From: Janthinobacterium sp. TND4EL3
GTDB lineage: Bacteria; Pseudomonadota; Gammaproteobacteria; Burkholderiales; Burkholderiaceae_D
Direction of reading: 5' to 3'
Assembly (NCBI RefSeq): GCF_900156175.1
Contig: NZ_FTMV01000021.1
Span: forward strand, 1-64,000
DNA: 64,000 bases
Shown here in pieces: positions 8,443 to 17,077 of the stretch (its first letter is position 1; the number at the start of each line of letters is the position of its first letter). A model generated the notes under the pieces. That model had not been told where the DNA came from. It saw only the letters and a program-made list of their open reading frames with translations, and did no database searches. Both the position numbers and the translations under genes were made by a program.

Positions 8443-10602
8443 GTGCTTGAGGCGAAAGTGGCGCTATGCCTGCGCCTGGCCCAGGAGGCCCGCGAACAGG
8501 CGGGGCCGCAGCAGGCCGCCACCCTGGCGCGCCTGCAGGACGAGCTGGAGCGGCTGCGCGGCGTCAGCCGGCCCGTGGTGCGCGTGGCGCCGGCCGACGC
8601 CCTGCTGGAAATCGATCCCGACGGCTTTTTGATCGGCTGGAACCATGGCGCCGAACAGATGTTCGGCTATTCCGAAATCGAGGCGCTGGGCCAGCACATC
8701 CTGTTCCTGTACCCGGAAGACGATGCCGAAGCGAGCGTGCTGGAGCTCCATTTCGTGCAGGGCGACGTGGCCACCGATGTGCGCCGGCGCAAGAAGTCGG
8801 GCATGGTGACATGGCTGCGCATGCACCGCCACGTGATCCACGACCAGGCCGGCAAGGCGTGCGGCATGGCCGTGCGCCTGTCTGCGCTGAGCGAACCGCT
8901 GTCCGACGTGGACAAGGTAAAGTTGCATGCGCGCATCATCGAAGACAGCGAGCAGGGCGTGCTGATCACGGATGCGGAAGAGCGCATCGTGTCGATCAAC
9001 AGTTCGTTTTCCCGCATCACCGGCTATTCGCCGGCCGAAGCCATCGGCCGCACGCCGGACTTGCTGCGCTCGGGCGTGCACGACCCCGATTTCCGCGCCA
9101 AGGTGCGCGCCGCCATGCGCGGCCACGGCTCCTGGCGCGGCGAGATCATCGGCAAGCGCAAGAATGGCGAACTGTTCCCGCAAGACGTCACCATCAGCGT
9201 CGTGCGCGACGAGTACGGCGAGATCAGCCATGTGTTTTCCCTGTTTTCCGATATCTCCGTGCACAAGGATGCCGAGGCGCGCATGCAGCGCATGGCCAAC
9301 TACGACAGCCTGACGGGCTTGCCGAACCGCTGCCTGCTGAACCAGCTGGTCGACCAGGGCCTGGCCGAAGCGAAGCGGCAAGGCACGCATGGCGCGCTGA
9401 TGGTCATCGACATCAGCCGCATCGGTTCCATCAGCGACACCCTGGGCCATGAAGTGGGCGACCAGCTGGTGATCGCCATCGGCCAGCTGTTCCGCGGCGC
9501 CCTGCGCGACGCCGACATCCTGGCGCGGGTCGACAACAACAAGTTCGTCGTGGCCCTGCTGCACATCGAAAAGCGCGAACACGCGGCCAACGTGGCGCAA
9601 AAACTGCTCAACCTGCTCGAAGCACCGATCAATATCGACGCGCACGCGCTGCACGTGGGCGCCAGCATCGGCATCACCGTGTATCCGGAAGACGGCCTGG
9701 AAGCGCCGGCCCTGTTCCGCTTTGCCGACGTGGCCGTGGCCAAGGCGGGCCAGACCATCGAATCGACCTTCCTGTTCTACCGCGAGGACATGAACCGGCG
9801 GGCCAAGGAACATTTGCGCCTGGAAAGCGAAATGCGATTGGCCCTGGGCGACAAGGAGCTGGAATTGCATTACCAGCCGAAAGTGAGCCTGGCCAGCGGC
9901 CGCATCGTGGGCGCGGAAGCCTTGCTGCGCTGGAAGCATCCGATGCGCGGCATGGTCTCGCCCGGCGTCTTCATCCCCGTCGCCGAGGAAACCAGTCTGA
10001 TCCTGGAACTGGGCACCTGGGTGCTGGACGAGGCGTGCCGCCAGATCCGCAGCTGGGAAGACCGGGGCCTGCACATGCCGGCCATCGCCGTCAACCTGTC
10101 GGCGCGCCAGTTCGACGAGCAGTTGCCGGCGCGCATAGCGGCCGTGCTCGAACGCTACGGCGTGCGGCCCGAGCAGATCATGCTGGAAATCACGGAAAGC
10201 CTGCTGATGCGGGGTGCCGACAAGGTCATCGACATCATGAACCAGCTGGTGGCCATGGGCCTGGCGCTGGCGCTGGACGACTTCGGCACCGGCTATTCCA
10301 GCCTTGCCTACCTGAAGAAGTTTCCCATCAGCACATTGAAAATCGACCGCTCCTTCGTCGTCGGCTTGCCCTTCGAGGAAAACGACTGCGCCATCGCCCG
10401 CGCCATCGTCACCATGGCGCAGCAGCTGCGCCAGGAAATCGTCGCCGAAGGCGTGGAAACGGCAGAACAGATGCGTTTCCTGCGCGAACTGGGCTGCGAC
10501 CAGCTGCAAGGCTATCTGTTCAGCCCGGCCGTGCCGGCGGCCGAGTTCGAACTGATGCTGGGCGAGGGCCGCCAGCTGCGTCTGGGCGAGGCCGTCGTCT
10601 AA
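8443..10602 (+). CDS. PAS-PAS-degenerate GGDEF-EAL protein, probable c-di-GMP phosphodiesterase
   Basis: A 719-residue cytosolic sensor. A short coiled-coil start (1-40) leads to PAS domains at about 50-150 and 165-285, a GGDEF-fold domain at 285-440 and an EAL domain at 455-705. The GGDEF signature reads DNNKF (364-368), so diguanylate cyclase activity should be lost, although GTP might still bind as an allosteric ligand. The EAL domain keeps EAL (492-494), NLSARQF, EITES, DDFGTGYSSL, KIDRSF and EGVET, the metal and catalytic set of active phosphodiesterases. The start is GTG at 8443, the only start codon after an in-frame stop at 8380; its ribosome site is weak. It converges with, and overlaps the end of, the next LysR gene by 4 bp. 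Confidence 0.92.
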   Translation: MLEAKVALCLRLAQEAREQAGPQQAATLARLQDELERLRGVSRPVVRVAPADALLEIDPDGFLIGWNHGAEQMFGYSEIEALGQHILFLYPEDDAEASVLELHFVQGDVATDVRRRKKSGMVTWLRMHRHVIHDQAGKACGMAVRLSALSEPLSDVDKVKLHARIIEDSEQGVLITDAEERIVSINSSFSRITGYSPAEAIGRTPDLLRSGVHDPDFRAKVRAAMRGHGSWRGEIIGKRKNGELFPQDVTISVVRDEYGEISHVFSLFSDISVHKDAEARMQRMANYDSLTGLPNRCLLNQLVDQGLAEAKRQGTHGALMVIDISRIGSISDTLGHEVGDQLVIAIGQLFRGALRDADILARVDNNKFVVALLHIEKREHAANVAQKLLNLLEAPINIDAHALHVGASIGITVYPEDGLEAPALFRFADVAVAKAGQTIESTFLFYREDMNRRAKEHLRLESEMRLALGDKELELHYQPKVSLASGRIVGAEALLRWKHPMRGMVSPGVFIPVAEETSLILELGTWVLDEACRQIRSWEDRGLHMPAIAVNLSARQFDEQLPARIAAVLERYGVRPEQIMLEITESLLMRGADKVIDIMNQLVAMGLALALDDFGTGYSSLAYLKKFPISTLKIDRSFVVGLPFEENDCAIARAIVTMAQQLRQEIVAEGVETAEQMRFLRELGCDQLQGYLFSPAVPAAEFELMLGEGRQLRLGEAVV

Positions 10603-11525
10603 GGCTGGCCCAGCTTGACCTTTTCCAGCAGGTAATCGAGCATCACGCGCACGCGGGCCGGCACCTGCAGGCCCGGTCCCACGAAGACGGCGTGCACGAC
10701 TTCCTTGTCGCCCGGATTGTGGTCCTGCAGCACCTCCACCAATTGACCTTGCGCAATGTCGCGCTGCACGTGCTGGCGCGAAAAGCGTCCCAGTCCCATG
10801 CCCGCCAGCGCCAGCTGGCGCATGCTTTCGCCATCGCTGACGCAGGTATTGCCCTGCGGCGCCACGTGCAACGTTCCTCCGCTCCCGTCGCGGAAGGGCC
10901 AGGTTTCGTTCTGGCAGCGGAAGTTGAAGGCCAATAAATTATGTTCGGATAATTCCTGCGGCGTGCGCGGCAGGCCGTGGCGCGCCACGTAGGCGGGCGC
11001 GGCGACGACGACCATCGCGTCTTCGCCCAGTTTGCGCGCCACCAGGTTCGATGCCTTCAACTGGCCCGTGCGGATGGCGATGTCGGTGCGGTCTTCCAGC
11101 AGGTCGACGACAGCGTCGCTGACGACGACGTCGAGCACGATGTCGGGATAGCGACGGGCGAACTCGGGCAGGATGGGCAGCAGCTGGTGCACGCCGAAGG
11201 GCACGAAACAGTTGATGCGCAGGCGCCCGCGCGGCGCCGCGCCCTGCGATGCTTCGCGCTCGGCGCCGTCGATATCGTCGAGGATGCGCTTGCACTGGAC
11301 AAAAAAGGCGTCGCCCTCGGGCGTCGTGTGCAGCTGGCGCGTGCTGCGCTGCAGCAGCCGCGCGCCGAGCCGCGCTTCCAGCCGATTGACGAGCTTGCTG
11401 ACGGCCGATGGCGTCAGGGCCAGGCGGCGCGCGGCGGCGGAAAAGGCGCCCGTTTCCACCACGGCCACGAAGACGCTCATCTCGAAGGCGCGGTTGATGT
11501 CTTGCCTGGCCATTATTGAATCCAT
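10599..11525 (-). CDS. LysR-family transcriptional regulator of the divergent MFS exporter
   Basis: A 308-residue regulator from MDSIMARQDI (ATG 11525; 11513 is an equally good alternative). The HTH lies near residues 14-70, with VVETGAFSAAARRLALTPSAVSKLVNRLEARLG, and RLLQRSTR ends the linker helix. The effector domain contains the common YPDIVLDVVVSD and RTGQL segments of the CrgA/DsdC-like LysR group. It is transcribed away from a DHA1 drug-type exporter, with a dyad in the 85-bp gap, so it most likely controls that gene and itself. Confidence 0.9.
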   Translation of the reverse strand: MDSIMARQDINRAFEMSVFVAVVETGAFSAAARRLALTPSAVSKLVNRLEARLGARLLQRSTRQLHTTPEGDAFFVQCKRILDDIDGAEREASQGAAPRGRLRINCFVPFGVHQLLPILPEFARRYPDIVLDVVVSDAVVDLLEDRTDIAIRTGQLKASNLVARKLGEDAMVVVAAPAYVARHGLPRTPQELSEHNLLAFNFRCQNETWPFRDGSGGTLHVAPQGNTCVSDGESMRQLALAGMGLGRFSRQHVQRDIAQGQLVEVLQDHNPGDKEVVHAVFVGPGLQVPARVRVMLDYLLEKVKLGQP

Positions 11526-11545
11526 TTCACAGGTGTTTCCATTAT

Positions 11546-11573
11546 GGGAGTCTATATCAAAAGTAGTTCTCCC
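11546..11573. promoter_or_regulatory. Probable LysR operator in the LysR/MFS intergenic region
   Basis: GGGAG and CTCCC flank CTA and TAG, with an AT-rich centre (28 bp in all). The nested dyad sits midway between the divergent starts at 11525 and 11611, and the CTA-N9-TAG core resembles the T-N11-A form of LysR sites. Confidence 0.55.
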
Positions 11574-11610
11574 GATACACTGGCCGGCTTGAATCATTGC
11601 TGGAGCCATC

Positions 11611-12834
11611 ATGACCACCGCACACCGTGTTTCCCCCCCAGCCAGCAGCATGCCGCCCGGCGTGCTGGCGCTGGCCGTCGGCGCCTTCGCCATCGGCGTC
11701 ACCGAATTCATCGTCGTCGGCATCCTGCCCGCGATTGCGAAGGATTTGCACATTTCCATCGAATCGGCCGGCTCGCTGGTGAGCCTGTACGCGCTGGCGC
11801 TGGCCGTCGGCACGCCGCTGCTGGTGCTGCTGATGTCGCGCCTGCCGCGCAAGGCGGCCCTGCTGGGGCTGATGAGCGTTTTCCTGGCCGGTAACCTGCT
11901 GGCCGCGTTTTCCCACACATTCGAATTGTTGCTGGCGGGGCGGGTCATCACGGCCGTGGCGCACGGCACCTTCTTTGCCATCGGCGCCACCGTGGCCGCC
12001 AGCCTGGTGGACAAGGCGCAGGCGGGCAGGGCGATTTCCGTGATGTTTGCGGGCCTGACGCTGGCCATGGTGATCGGCGTTCCGTTCGGCAGTTTTCTTG
12101 GCAACCTGATGGGCTGGCGCCTGCCCTTCTTTGCCGTCGTGGTGCTGGCCGCGCTGGGCCTGGCCGCGATGGCGCGCTGGCTGCCGGCCGGTTTATCGCA
12201 AGGCCAGGGCGGCAAGGCCATGACGCAGCTGGCGGCCCTCGGCAGCGGCCCCATCCTGACGATGATGGCCGTCACCACGTTCGGCTTCGGCAGCAGCTTT
12301 GCCGCCTTCACGTTCATTACGCCCATCCTGACGGATGTGACGGGTTTTTCCGCCGCCATGGCCAGCGCCTTGCTGATCGTGTTCGGCATCGCCACCTTTG
12401 CCGGCAACCTGGCGGGCGGCTACCTGACCAGCCACCTGGGCTGGCAAAAAGCCCTGCGATCGATGCTGCTGTTGCTGGCCGTGACGCAAGTGGGCGTGGC
12501 GCTGGCCGTCACGTCCCAGTGGCTGATGACGGTGATGCTGTTCGTCTGGGGCGTGTTCGCCTTCGGCCTGTCGCCCGCCCTGCAGGCGGGCATGCTGGCC
12601 ACGGCCGAGCGCTACACGCCGCAAGCCGTCGATTTCGCCTCGGGCTTGAATATTTCCGCGTTCAACCTCGGCATTTCCTTCGGCTCCATGCTCGGTGCGC
12701 TGATGGTCTCGCGCCAGCTGATGGCGTCGTCGCCGTGGGCCGGCGTGGCCGCAGCGCTGCTGGCCCTGCTGCCGCTGGCCTGGCTGGCGCGCCGCAAGCT
12801 GGCCGCCCACGTGGCGGGGGCGGCCGCGCATTGA
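11611..12834 (+). CDS. MFS exporter, DHA1 family (AraJ/YdhP-like)
   Basis: A 407-residue inner-membrane protein with 12 predicted helices. The first helix region carries FAIGVTEFIVVGILPAIA and the loop between helices 2 and 3 has the MSRLPRKAALL motif. These are typical of the AraJ/YdhP/Cml subgroup of drug:proton antiporters, which export sugars, purine analogues or drugs. It shares obvious similarity with a second exporter in this window (20805-22016). It is divergent from a LysR regulator, implying inducible expression. The substrate is unknown. Confidence 0.9.
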   Translation: MTTAHRVSPPASSMPPGVLALAVGAFAIGVTEFIVVGILPAIAKDLHISIESAGSLVSLYALALAVGTPLLVLLMSRLPRKAALLGLMSVFLAGNLLAAFSHTFELLLAGRVITAVAHGTFFAIGATVAASLVDKAQAGRAISVMFAGLTLAMVIGVPFGSFLGNLMGWRLPFFAVVVLAALGLAAMARWLPAGLSQGQGGKAMTQLAALGSGPILTMMAVTTFGFGSSFAAFTFITPILTDVTGFSAAMASALLIVFGIATFAGNLAGGYLTSHLGWQKALRSMLLLLAVTQVGVALAVTSQWLMTVMLFVWGVFAFGLSPALQAGMLATAERYTPQAVDFASGLNISAFNLGISFGSMLGALMVSRQLMASSPWAGVAAALLALLPLAWLARRKLAAHVAGAAAH

Positions 12835-12842
12835 GCGCGGCC
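12822..12842. terminator. Bidirectional hairpin between convergent genes
   Basis: GGCCGCGC, ATTGA and GCGCGGCC make a perfect 8-bp stem whose loop contains the TGA of the MFS gene. It sits between the converging MFS gene and the OMP operon, so it can serve both strands. No clear U tract. Confidence 0.5.
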
Positions 12843-12846
12843 TGCC

Positions 12847-13527
12847 TTATTCCAGCAGGGCGGCGATCGCCAGCGGCGTGCCGCCGGTGAGGACCTGGCC
12901 CCCGTCCGGATGCGCATGGAAACGGAAGGCGTAGACGCGAAAGCCGCTGGCGGCGTCGCCGGGAAAGGCTGGACCGTCCTGCGCCGCCAGCGGTGTCGCC
13001 GCGCCATCGCCGCCCTGGTAGCGCACCTGCGCCGCATCCGTCCTCGCATACGCAAACTGCACGCCGGCGCAGCGCTTGCCGCCAGCGCTGCCGGCGTAGC
13101 GCGTATAGGCGAGGAACTGTTCGCAGGCGGCGCGCAGGTCGGCCGCCGCATACACGCCGTCGGGCCGCGTGACGATGGAGACCCACGCTCCCCAGGCGAT
13201 CTGCCCCGGCTTGCGGTTCCAGGTCAGCTCCGCGTTGTCGTCATAGGCGGCCTTGGAAAACGGGAAAACGGCGCGGCCCAGCGCATCGAGCGGCAGCGCC
13301 AGCTGCGCGTCCTTGCCGTGCAAGCTCAGGCGCAAGCCGTCCGTGGACACGCCGGCGTCGCGCGCGCGCAGGCGCAGATGCTGCTGCAGCAATTGCTTGG
13401 GCTTGCCGTACTTCTCGAACCAGATCATGTGGCGGTAGGCGTCGCGATACGCGGTCCAGTCGCCGCCTTCCTGTGCGCCGGCGAACAGGGGCAGCAGTGC
13501 CAGGGCGAGTAGCAGGGGCTTGCGCAT
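12847..13527 (-). CDS. Exported protein of unknown function (last gene of OMP operon)
   Basis: A 226-residue protein with a signal peptide (MRKPLLLALALLPLFAGAQ, cleavage near 18-19). The mature part has a WFEKYGKPKQLLQQHLRLRA start, a pair of Cys around 135 and 152 (AACEQF and KRCAGVQ) that may form a disulfide, and repeated short beta-like segments. No family is recognised with confidence. It begins 4 bases after the MipA/OmpV gene stop, so it is the third gene of that operon and probably acts in the periplasm or outer membrane with its products. Confidence 0.75.
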   Translation of the reverse strand: MRKPLLLALALLPLFAGAQEGGDWTAYRDAYRHMIWFEKYGKPKQLLQQHLRLRARDAGVSTDGLRLSLHGKDAQLALPLDALGRAVFPFSKAAYDDNAELTWNRKPGQIAWGAWVSIVTRPDGVYAAADLRAACEQFLAYTRYAGSAGGKRCAGVQFAYARTDAAQVRYQGGDGAATPLAAQDGPAFPGDAASGFRVYAFRFHAHPDGGQVLTGGTPLAIAALLE

Positions 13528-13531
13528 GGCG

Positions 13532-14311
13532 CTAAAACCGGTAGCCCAGGCCGCTGGACCAGGTGATGACGTTGCGCCGCCCGATGACGGGACTGCCGGC
13601 CGGCCCGCTGCCCAGCCGCGTGCCCGTGACGGCGCTGTTGAGCAGCCACTTGCTGCTCAGGGCCCAGTTCCAGTTGACGCCCGCCTCGATGGCGGTGACG
13701 CCGCCGGCCGGGCGGTAGTCGCGCGCGCCGCCGGCAGCAGCGCTGACGGCGTAGCGCTCCTCCATCACGGCGCCGCTGGCCAGCGACACGCCGGCCGACA
13801 GCGTCACCGCATGATGGGCCGCCAGCGACGGCAGGGTCTTTTGCACGGCAAGCTGGGCGCGCCAGCCGTGCGCGCTCGTGTCGTACGCCAGGTTCGACGT
13901 GACGCGCGTCTGCTCGCCCAGGTAATAGCCATAGAAGCCGCCCACGTCGGGCGTGCCCTTGATGCGCCGCGTGCCGCGCAGGCGCCAGCCATCTTCCGGA
14001 TCGCGCGCGTTGCTGGCGGCCAGCAGCGGGCCGTATTCCACGCCCGGCGTGGCCGACAGGTGCATGCCCGCCACGCCGCTGGCCGAGACGAACACGCCGT
14101 TGCTCCACTGTACCTGCAGCAGCGGTCGCAGGACGGCGGCGCGCGGCGCGCCGTCATCCGTCGCGGAGCTGCCCGTGACGGCCGCGCCCACGTACATGTC
14201 CCGGCTCCCGTCGGGCATCATCTGCGCGCCGGCGCCGCCGGCCAGCAGCAGCGCCGGCAGCAACAGCCGGCCAGAAAAACGGGGAGAAAAACGGGGAGCG
14301 AACTTGTGCAT
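13532..14311 (-). CDS. MipA/OmpV family outer-membrane protein
   Basis: A 259-residue protein with a signal peptide ending near GGAGAQ and a C-terminal aromatic residue (SGLGYRF), the usual end of an outer-membrane beta-barrel. Alternating strands, the FYGYYLGEQTRV segment and the C-terminal ITWSSGLGYRF fit the MipA/OmpV family (PF06629), whose members scaffold MltA/PBP1B or act as porin-like barrels. The start at 14311 (MHKFAPRF) has AAAGGA 6 bases upstream and begins 8 bases after the preceding stop. The family is often linked to two-component systems, as here. Confidence 0.85.
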   Translation of the reverse strand: MHKFAPRFSPRFSGRLLLPALLLAGGAGAQMMPDGSRDMYVGAAVTGSSATDDGAPRAAVLRPLLQVQWSNGVFVSASGVAGMHLSATPGVEYGPLLAASNARDPEDGWRLRGTRRIKGTPDVGGFYGYYLGEQTRVTSNLAYDTSAHGWRAQLAVQKTLPSLAAHHAVTLSAGVSLASGAVMEERYAVSAAAGGARDYRPAGGVTAIEAGVNWNWALSSKWLLNSAVTGTRLGSGPAGSPVIGRRNVITWSSGLGYRF

Positions 14312-14319
14312 GCCATCCT

Positions 14320-14898
14320 TTAAAAACCGAAACGGACACCGAGCGCGAGGCGGTTCATCGTGCTGTCGAGTCCTTCGTATCTGACTGTCGGGGCGTGCTC
14401 CCATTCGAGCTGCAGCGCCACGTCCTTGTTGATCTGGTAAGCCGCTCCCACGCTCGCGTACAGGCCCGTCTTGCCGGCCGATTCACCGGGCGGCGCATTC
14501 TTGCCGTCGATGGAGAATTTGACGCGGCTGCGCGCCATGCCGGCCTTGGCGAACAGCGACCAGTCCTCGTCCAGGCGCCAAGTGCCGCGCGCCGCCAGGT
14601 AGGCGGCGCTGGCGCGCACCCTGAGCCGGTAGCCGGGGTCGAGGTCGAAGCTGGTCGCGCCGCCGCTGGCGCGGTAGCCGCCCTCCAGCGCCCAGGCCGG
14701 CGTCAGTGCATGGCCGGCGAAGACGCCGAAAGGCAGCGCCTTGCCGCTGGCGTCGCGCTGGCTCGTCGCGCCGCCGGCCGCATACTGGATCTTGCCGTCG
14801 CTGGACGGGCTGACGTTGGCGCCCACGTACAGGCCTTCGGCGTGGACGAGCGAGGTGGCGGCGACGGCGAGCAGGGTGCTGCATGCAAATTTTTTCAT
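14320..14898 (-). CDS. Small outer-membrane beta-barrel protein (OmpA/OmpW-like fold)
   Basis: A 192-residue protein with a signal peptide (MKKFACSTLLAVAATSLVHA) and a mature part starting EGLYVGANVS. It ends in RLALGVRFGF, with a terminal Phe as needed for BAM recognition. Strand pairs such as WSLFAKAGMARSRV and GLYASVGAAYQINKDVALQLEWEH match eight-stranded OmpA-like porin domains (PF13505). It is the first gene of a three-gene operon and lies opposite the two-component system starting at 15102. The start at 14898 is chosen because it gives the signal peptide. Confidence 0.82.
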   Translation of the reverse strand: MKKFACSTLLAVAATSLVHAEGLYVGANVSPSSDGKIQYAAGGATSQRDASGKALPFGVFAGHALTPAWALEGGYRASGGATSFDLDPGYRLRVRASAAYLAARGTWRLDEDWSLFAKAGMARSRVKFSIDGKNAPPGESAGKTGLYASVGAAYQINKDVALQLEWEHAPTVRYEGLDSTMNRLALGVRFGF

Positions 14899-14965
14899 GT
14901 TCGGATTCCGGTTGAGGTAGGAGCCATGAATCTTAGGCAAACATCGTCCCGGAATCCGCCCGTGT

Positions 14966-14992
14966 TTGTCCTTGAATTGTCCTCAATTTGTA
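14966..14992 (+). promoter_or_regulatory. Three direct repeats at 11-bp spacing, probable response-regulator site
   Basis: TTGTCCT at 14966 and 14977 and TTGTAGG at 14988 start exactly 11 bp apart, one helical turn, in the region between the divergent OMP operon and the two-component genes. OmpR/PhoB-type regulators bind such tandem half-sites as dimers. This suggests that the response regulator at 15102 controls both directions. Confidence 0.55.
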
Positions 14993-15101
14993 GGCCGCAT
15001 TTGTATAGAAAGTGTAGCAATGTGTACCGGATTGTCGAATTTGCCACAGGCGCGCCGCGCTCCACTACAATACGCCACAAAAATGGCGGCGCGGAGGAGC
15101 G

Positions 15102-15779
15102 ATGCAAGGTGTCATGCTGGTGGAAGACGATGCGCGGCTGGCCGCGCTGGTCAAGGAATACCTGGAGCAATATGACTATGCGGTGGACGTCGTCACGCGC
15201 GGCGACCAGGCCCTGGCGCGCTTTCGCGATACCCGGCCCGAGCTGGTGATACTCGACCTGACCCTGCCCGGCGTCGACGGCCTGGTGGTGTGCCGCCAGC
15301 TGCGCCAGCTCAGCGCCGTGCCCATCCTGATACTGACGGCGCGCGAAGACACCTTCGACGAAGTCTCGGGCCTGGAGCAGGGCGCCGACGACTACGTGAA
15401 CAAGCCGATCCAGCCGCGCGTGCTGCTGGCCCGTTTGCGCGCGCTGCAGCGGCGCGGCAGCGCGGCGGCCGGCAGCGATATCGTCATCGGCCAGCTGCGC
15501 GTGTCGCGCGAGAACCGCGCCGTGCACTGGCGCGGGCAGGCAATCGCCATGAACAGCGCCGAATTCAAGTTGTTCGCCATCCTGGCCGACGCCGCGGGCA
15601 AGGTCATGTCGCGCAATGACATCCTCGTCAAGATGCGCGGCATCGAATTCGATGGCCTCGACCGCAGCATCGACAACTGCATCTCGCGCCTGCGCCGCAA
15701 GTTCGACGATACCGCCGCCGAGCGCATCAAGACGGTGTGGGGCGAAGGCTACCTGCTCACGCCCTCGGCCTGGGAATGA
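15102..15779 (+). CDS. OmpR-family response regulator (RstA-like)
   Basis: A 225-residue protein. The receiver domain (1-115) has the acidic pair at 9-10, phospho-acceptor Asp52 (VILDLTLPG), Thr79 and Lys101 (VNKPI). The C-terminal winged-helix domain (130-220) has the RSIDNCISRLRRKF recognition helix and ends VWGEGYLL. It is translationally coupled (ATGA) with the kinase that follows, and is the likely partner of the OMP operon on the other strand. RstA-like assignment rests on overall look only. Confidence 0.92.
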   Translation: MQGVMLVEDDARLAALVKEYLEQYDYAVDVVTRGDQALARFRDTRPELVILDLTLPGVDGLVVCRQLRQLSAVPILILTAREDTFDEVSGLEQGADDYVNKPIQPRVLLARLRALQRRGSAAAGSDIVIGQLRVSRENRAVHWRGQAIAMNSAEFKLFAILADAAGKVMSRNDILVKMRGIEFDGLDRSIDNCISRLRRKFDDTAAERIKTVWGEGYLLTPSAWE

Positions 15780-17077
15780 ACCGCCTGTTCTGGCGGTTCG
15801 CGCTGCTGGTGCTGCTGGCCATCGCGCTGGGCAGCGGCGTCATTTACTTCACCTTCAGCGGCCTGTTCGGCGACCCGCTCGAACATATCGCGCGCGACCA
15901 GGCGGCCGGCCAGATCTTCCTGCTGGAGCAGTACATCGACCAGGCGCCCGCCGACGAATGGCTGCCGCGCCTGAACAAGGTGCGCGAAGTGTCGGACGTC
16001 ACGCTGGAGCTGCAGCCGCTCGCCGCCGTGCTGGCGGCGCTGCCGGCGACGCAGCGCGCGCCGCTGCTGCAGGGCGCCGTCGTGATGGACGTGGGCGGCA
16101 AGGGCTTTTACCGCCGCGTCGACGTCACGGGCGCGCGCTATGCCGGCAGCGACGACGACGTGCTCCACGCGCAGAAGCTGCCCATCGACGTGGGCCAGGC
16201 GCTGCGCATGGAAGCGATCCGCTTCGCCGTCATCGCCCTGTGCCTGCTGCTGCCCCTGGGCTGGTGGACGCGCGCGCACGGGCGCAGCCTGGCGGCGCTG
16301 TCGCGCATGGCCGACGATTTCGGACAGGGCGACCTGGCCGCGCGGGCGCGGGTCCGGCCCGGCTCCAGCATCGCGCCGCTGGCGGGCCGCATCAACGACA
16401 TGGCCGGGCGCATCGGCTCCCTGCTGGAGGCGCGCAAGCATTTGCTGCTGTCGGTCTCGCACGAGCTGCGCACGCCGATCGCGCGGCTGGAATTCGGCCT
16501 GGAACTGCTGGCCGCGCGGCATGCGGAAGGCCAGCCCGACCTGCAGCGGCGCGTCGACGCCATGGGCGCCGACGTGGAGGAATTGAAAACCCTCGTCAAT
16601 GAGCTGCTGGGCCTGATGCAGCTCGATCATGCGCAGGCGCTGCCGCGCCAGTCCTTCGCGCTGGCGCCCCTGCTGCACGCCTGCCTGGCGGCTGCCTTGC
16701 CGCGCCAGGTGGAAGCCTGCATCGCCGCCGACCTGGGCGAGCTGCGCGGCGACCCCCGCCTGCTGGCGCGCGCCGTCGGCAACCTGCTGGGCAATGCGGC
16801 CAAATATGCTGTCGCGCGCGTGGCGCTGTCGGCCGTGCGCGACGGCGAGGTGCTGCGCATCGTCATCGACGATGACGGTCCCGGCATTCCCGCCGGGCAG
16901 CGCGAACGGGTGTTCGCCCCGTTCTACCGCCTGGAGCGCGAGCAGGACCATGCGGCCGCGGGCCACGGCCTGGGACTGGCCATCGCCGCCAGGGCCGTCG
17001 CGCTGCACGGCGGCGCCATCGCCATCGACGATTCGCCGCTGGGCGGCGCCCGCTTCACTATCTGCATTCGGCCATGA
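15776..17077 (+). CDS. Sensor histidine kinase (RstB-like), partner of the upstream regulator
   Basis: A 433-residue inner-membrane kinase. Helix 1 spans 8-28, a periplasmic domain 30-145, helix 2 147-165 and HAMP about 165-220. The HisKA dimerisation domain has His229 in LLLSVSHELRTPIARLEF. The HATPase domain keeps the N box (LLGNAAKY), the G1 box (DDDGPGIP) and the G2 box (GHGLGLAI). ATG at 15776 overlaps the regulator stop, which decides the start over an upstream in-frame GTG/ATG. Its stop region overlaps the convergent exporter gene by 20 bp. Confidence 0.92.
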   Translation: MNRLFWRFALLVLLAIALGSGVIYFTFSGLFGDPLEHIARDQAAGQIFLLEQYIDQAPADEWLPRLNKVREVSDVTLELQPLAAVLAALPATQRAPLLQGAVVMDVGGKGFYRRVDVTGARYAGSDDDVLHAQKLPIDVGQALRMEAIRFAVIALCLLLPLGWWTRAHGRSLAALSRMADDFGQGDLAARARVRPGSSIAPLAGRINDMAGRIGSLLEARKHLLLSVSHELRTPIARLEFGLELLAARHAEGQPDLQRRVDAMGADVEELKTLVNELLGLMQLDHAQALPRQSFALAPLLHACLAAALPRQVEACIAADLGELRGDPRLLARAVGNLLGNAAKYAVARVALSAVRDGEVLRIVIDDDGPGIPAGQRERVFAPFYRLEREQDHAAAGHGLGLAIAARAVALHGGAIAIDDSPLGGARFTICIRP

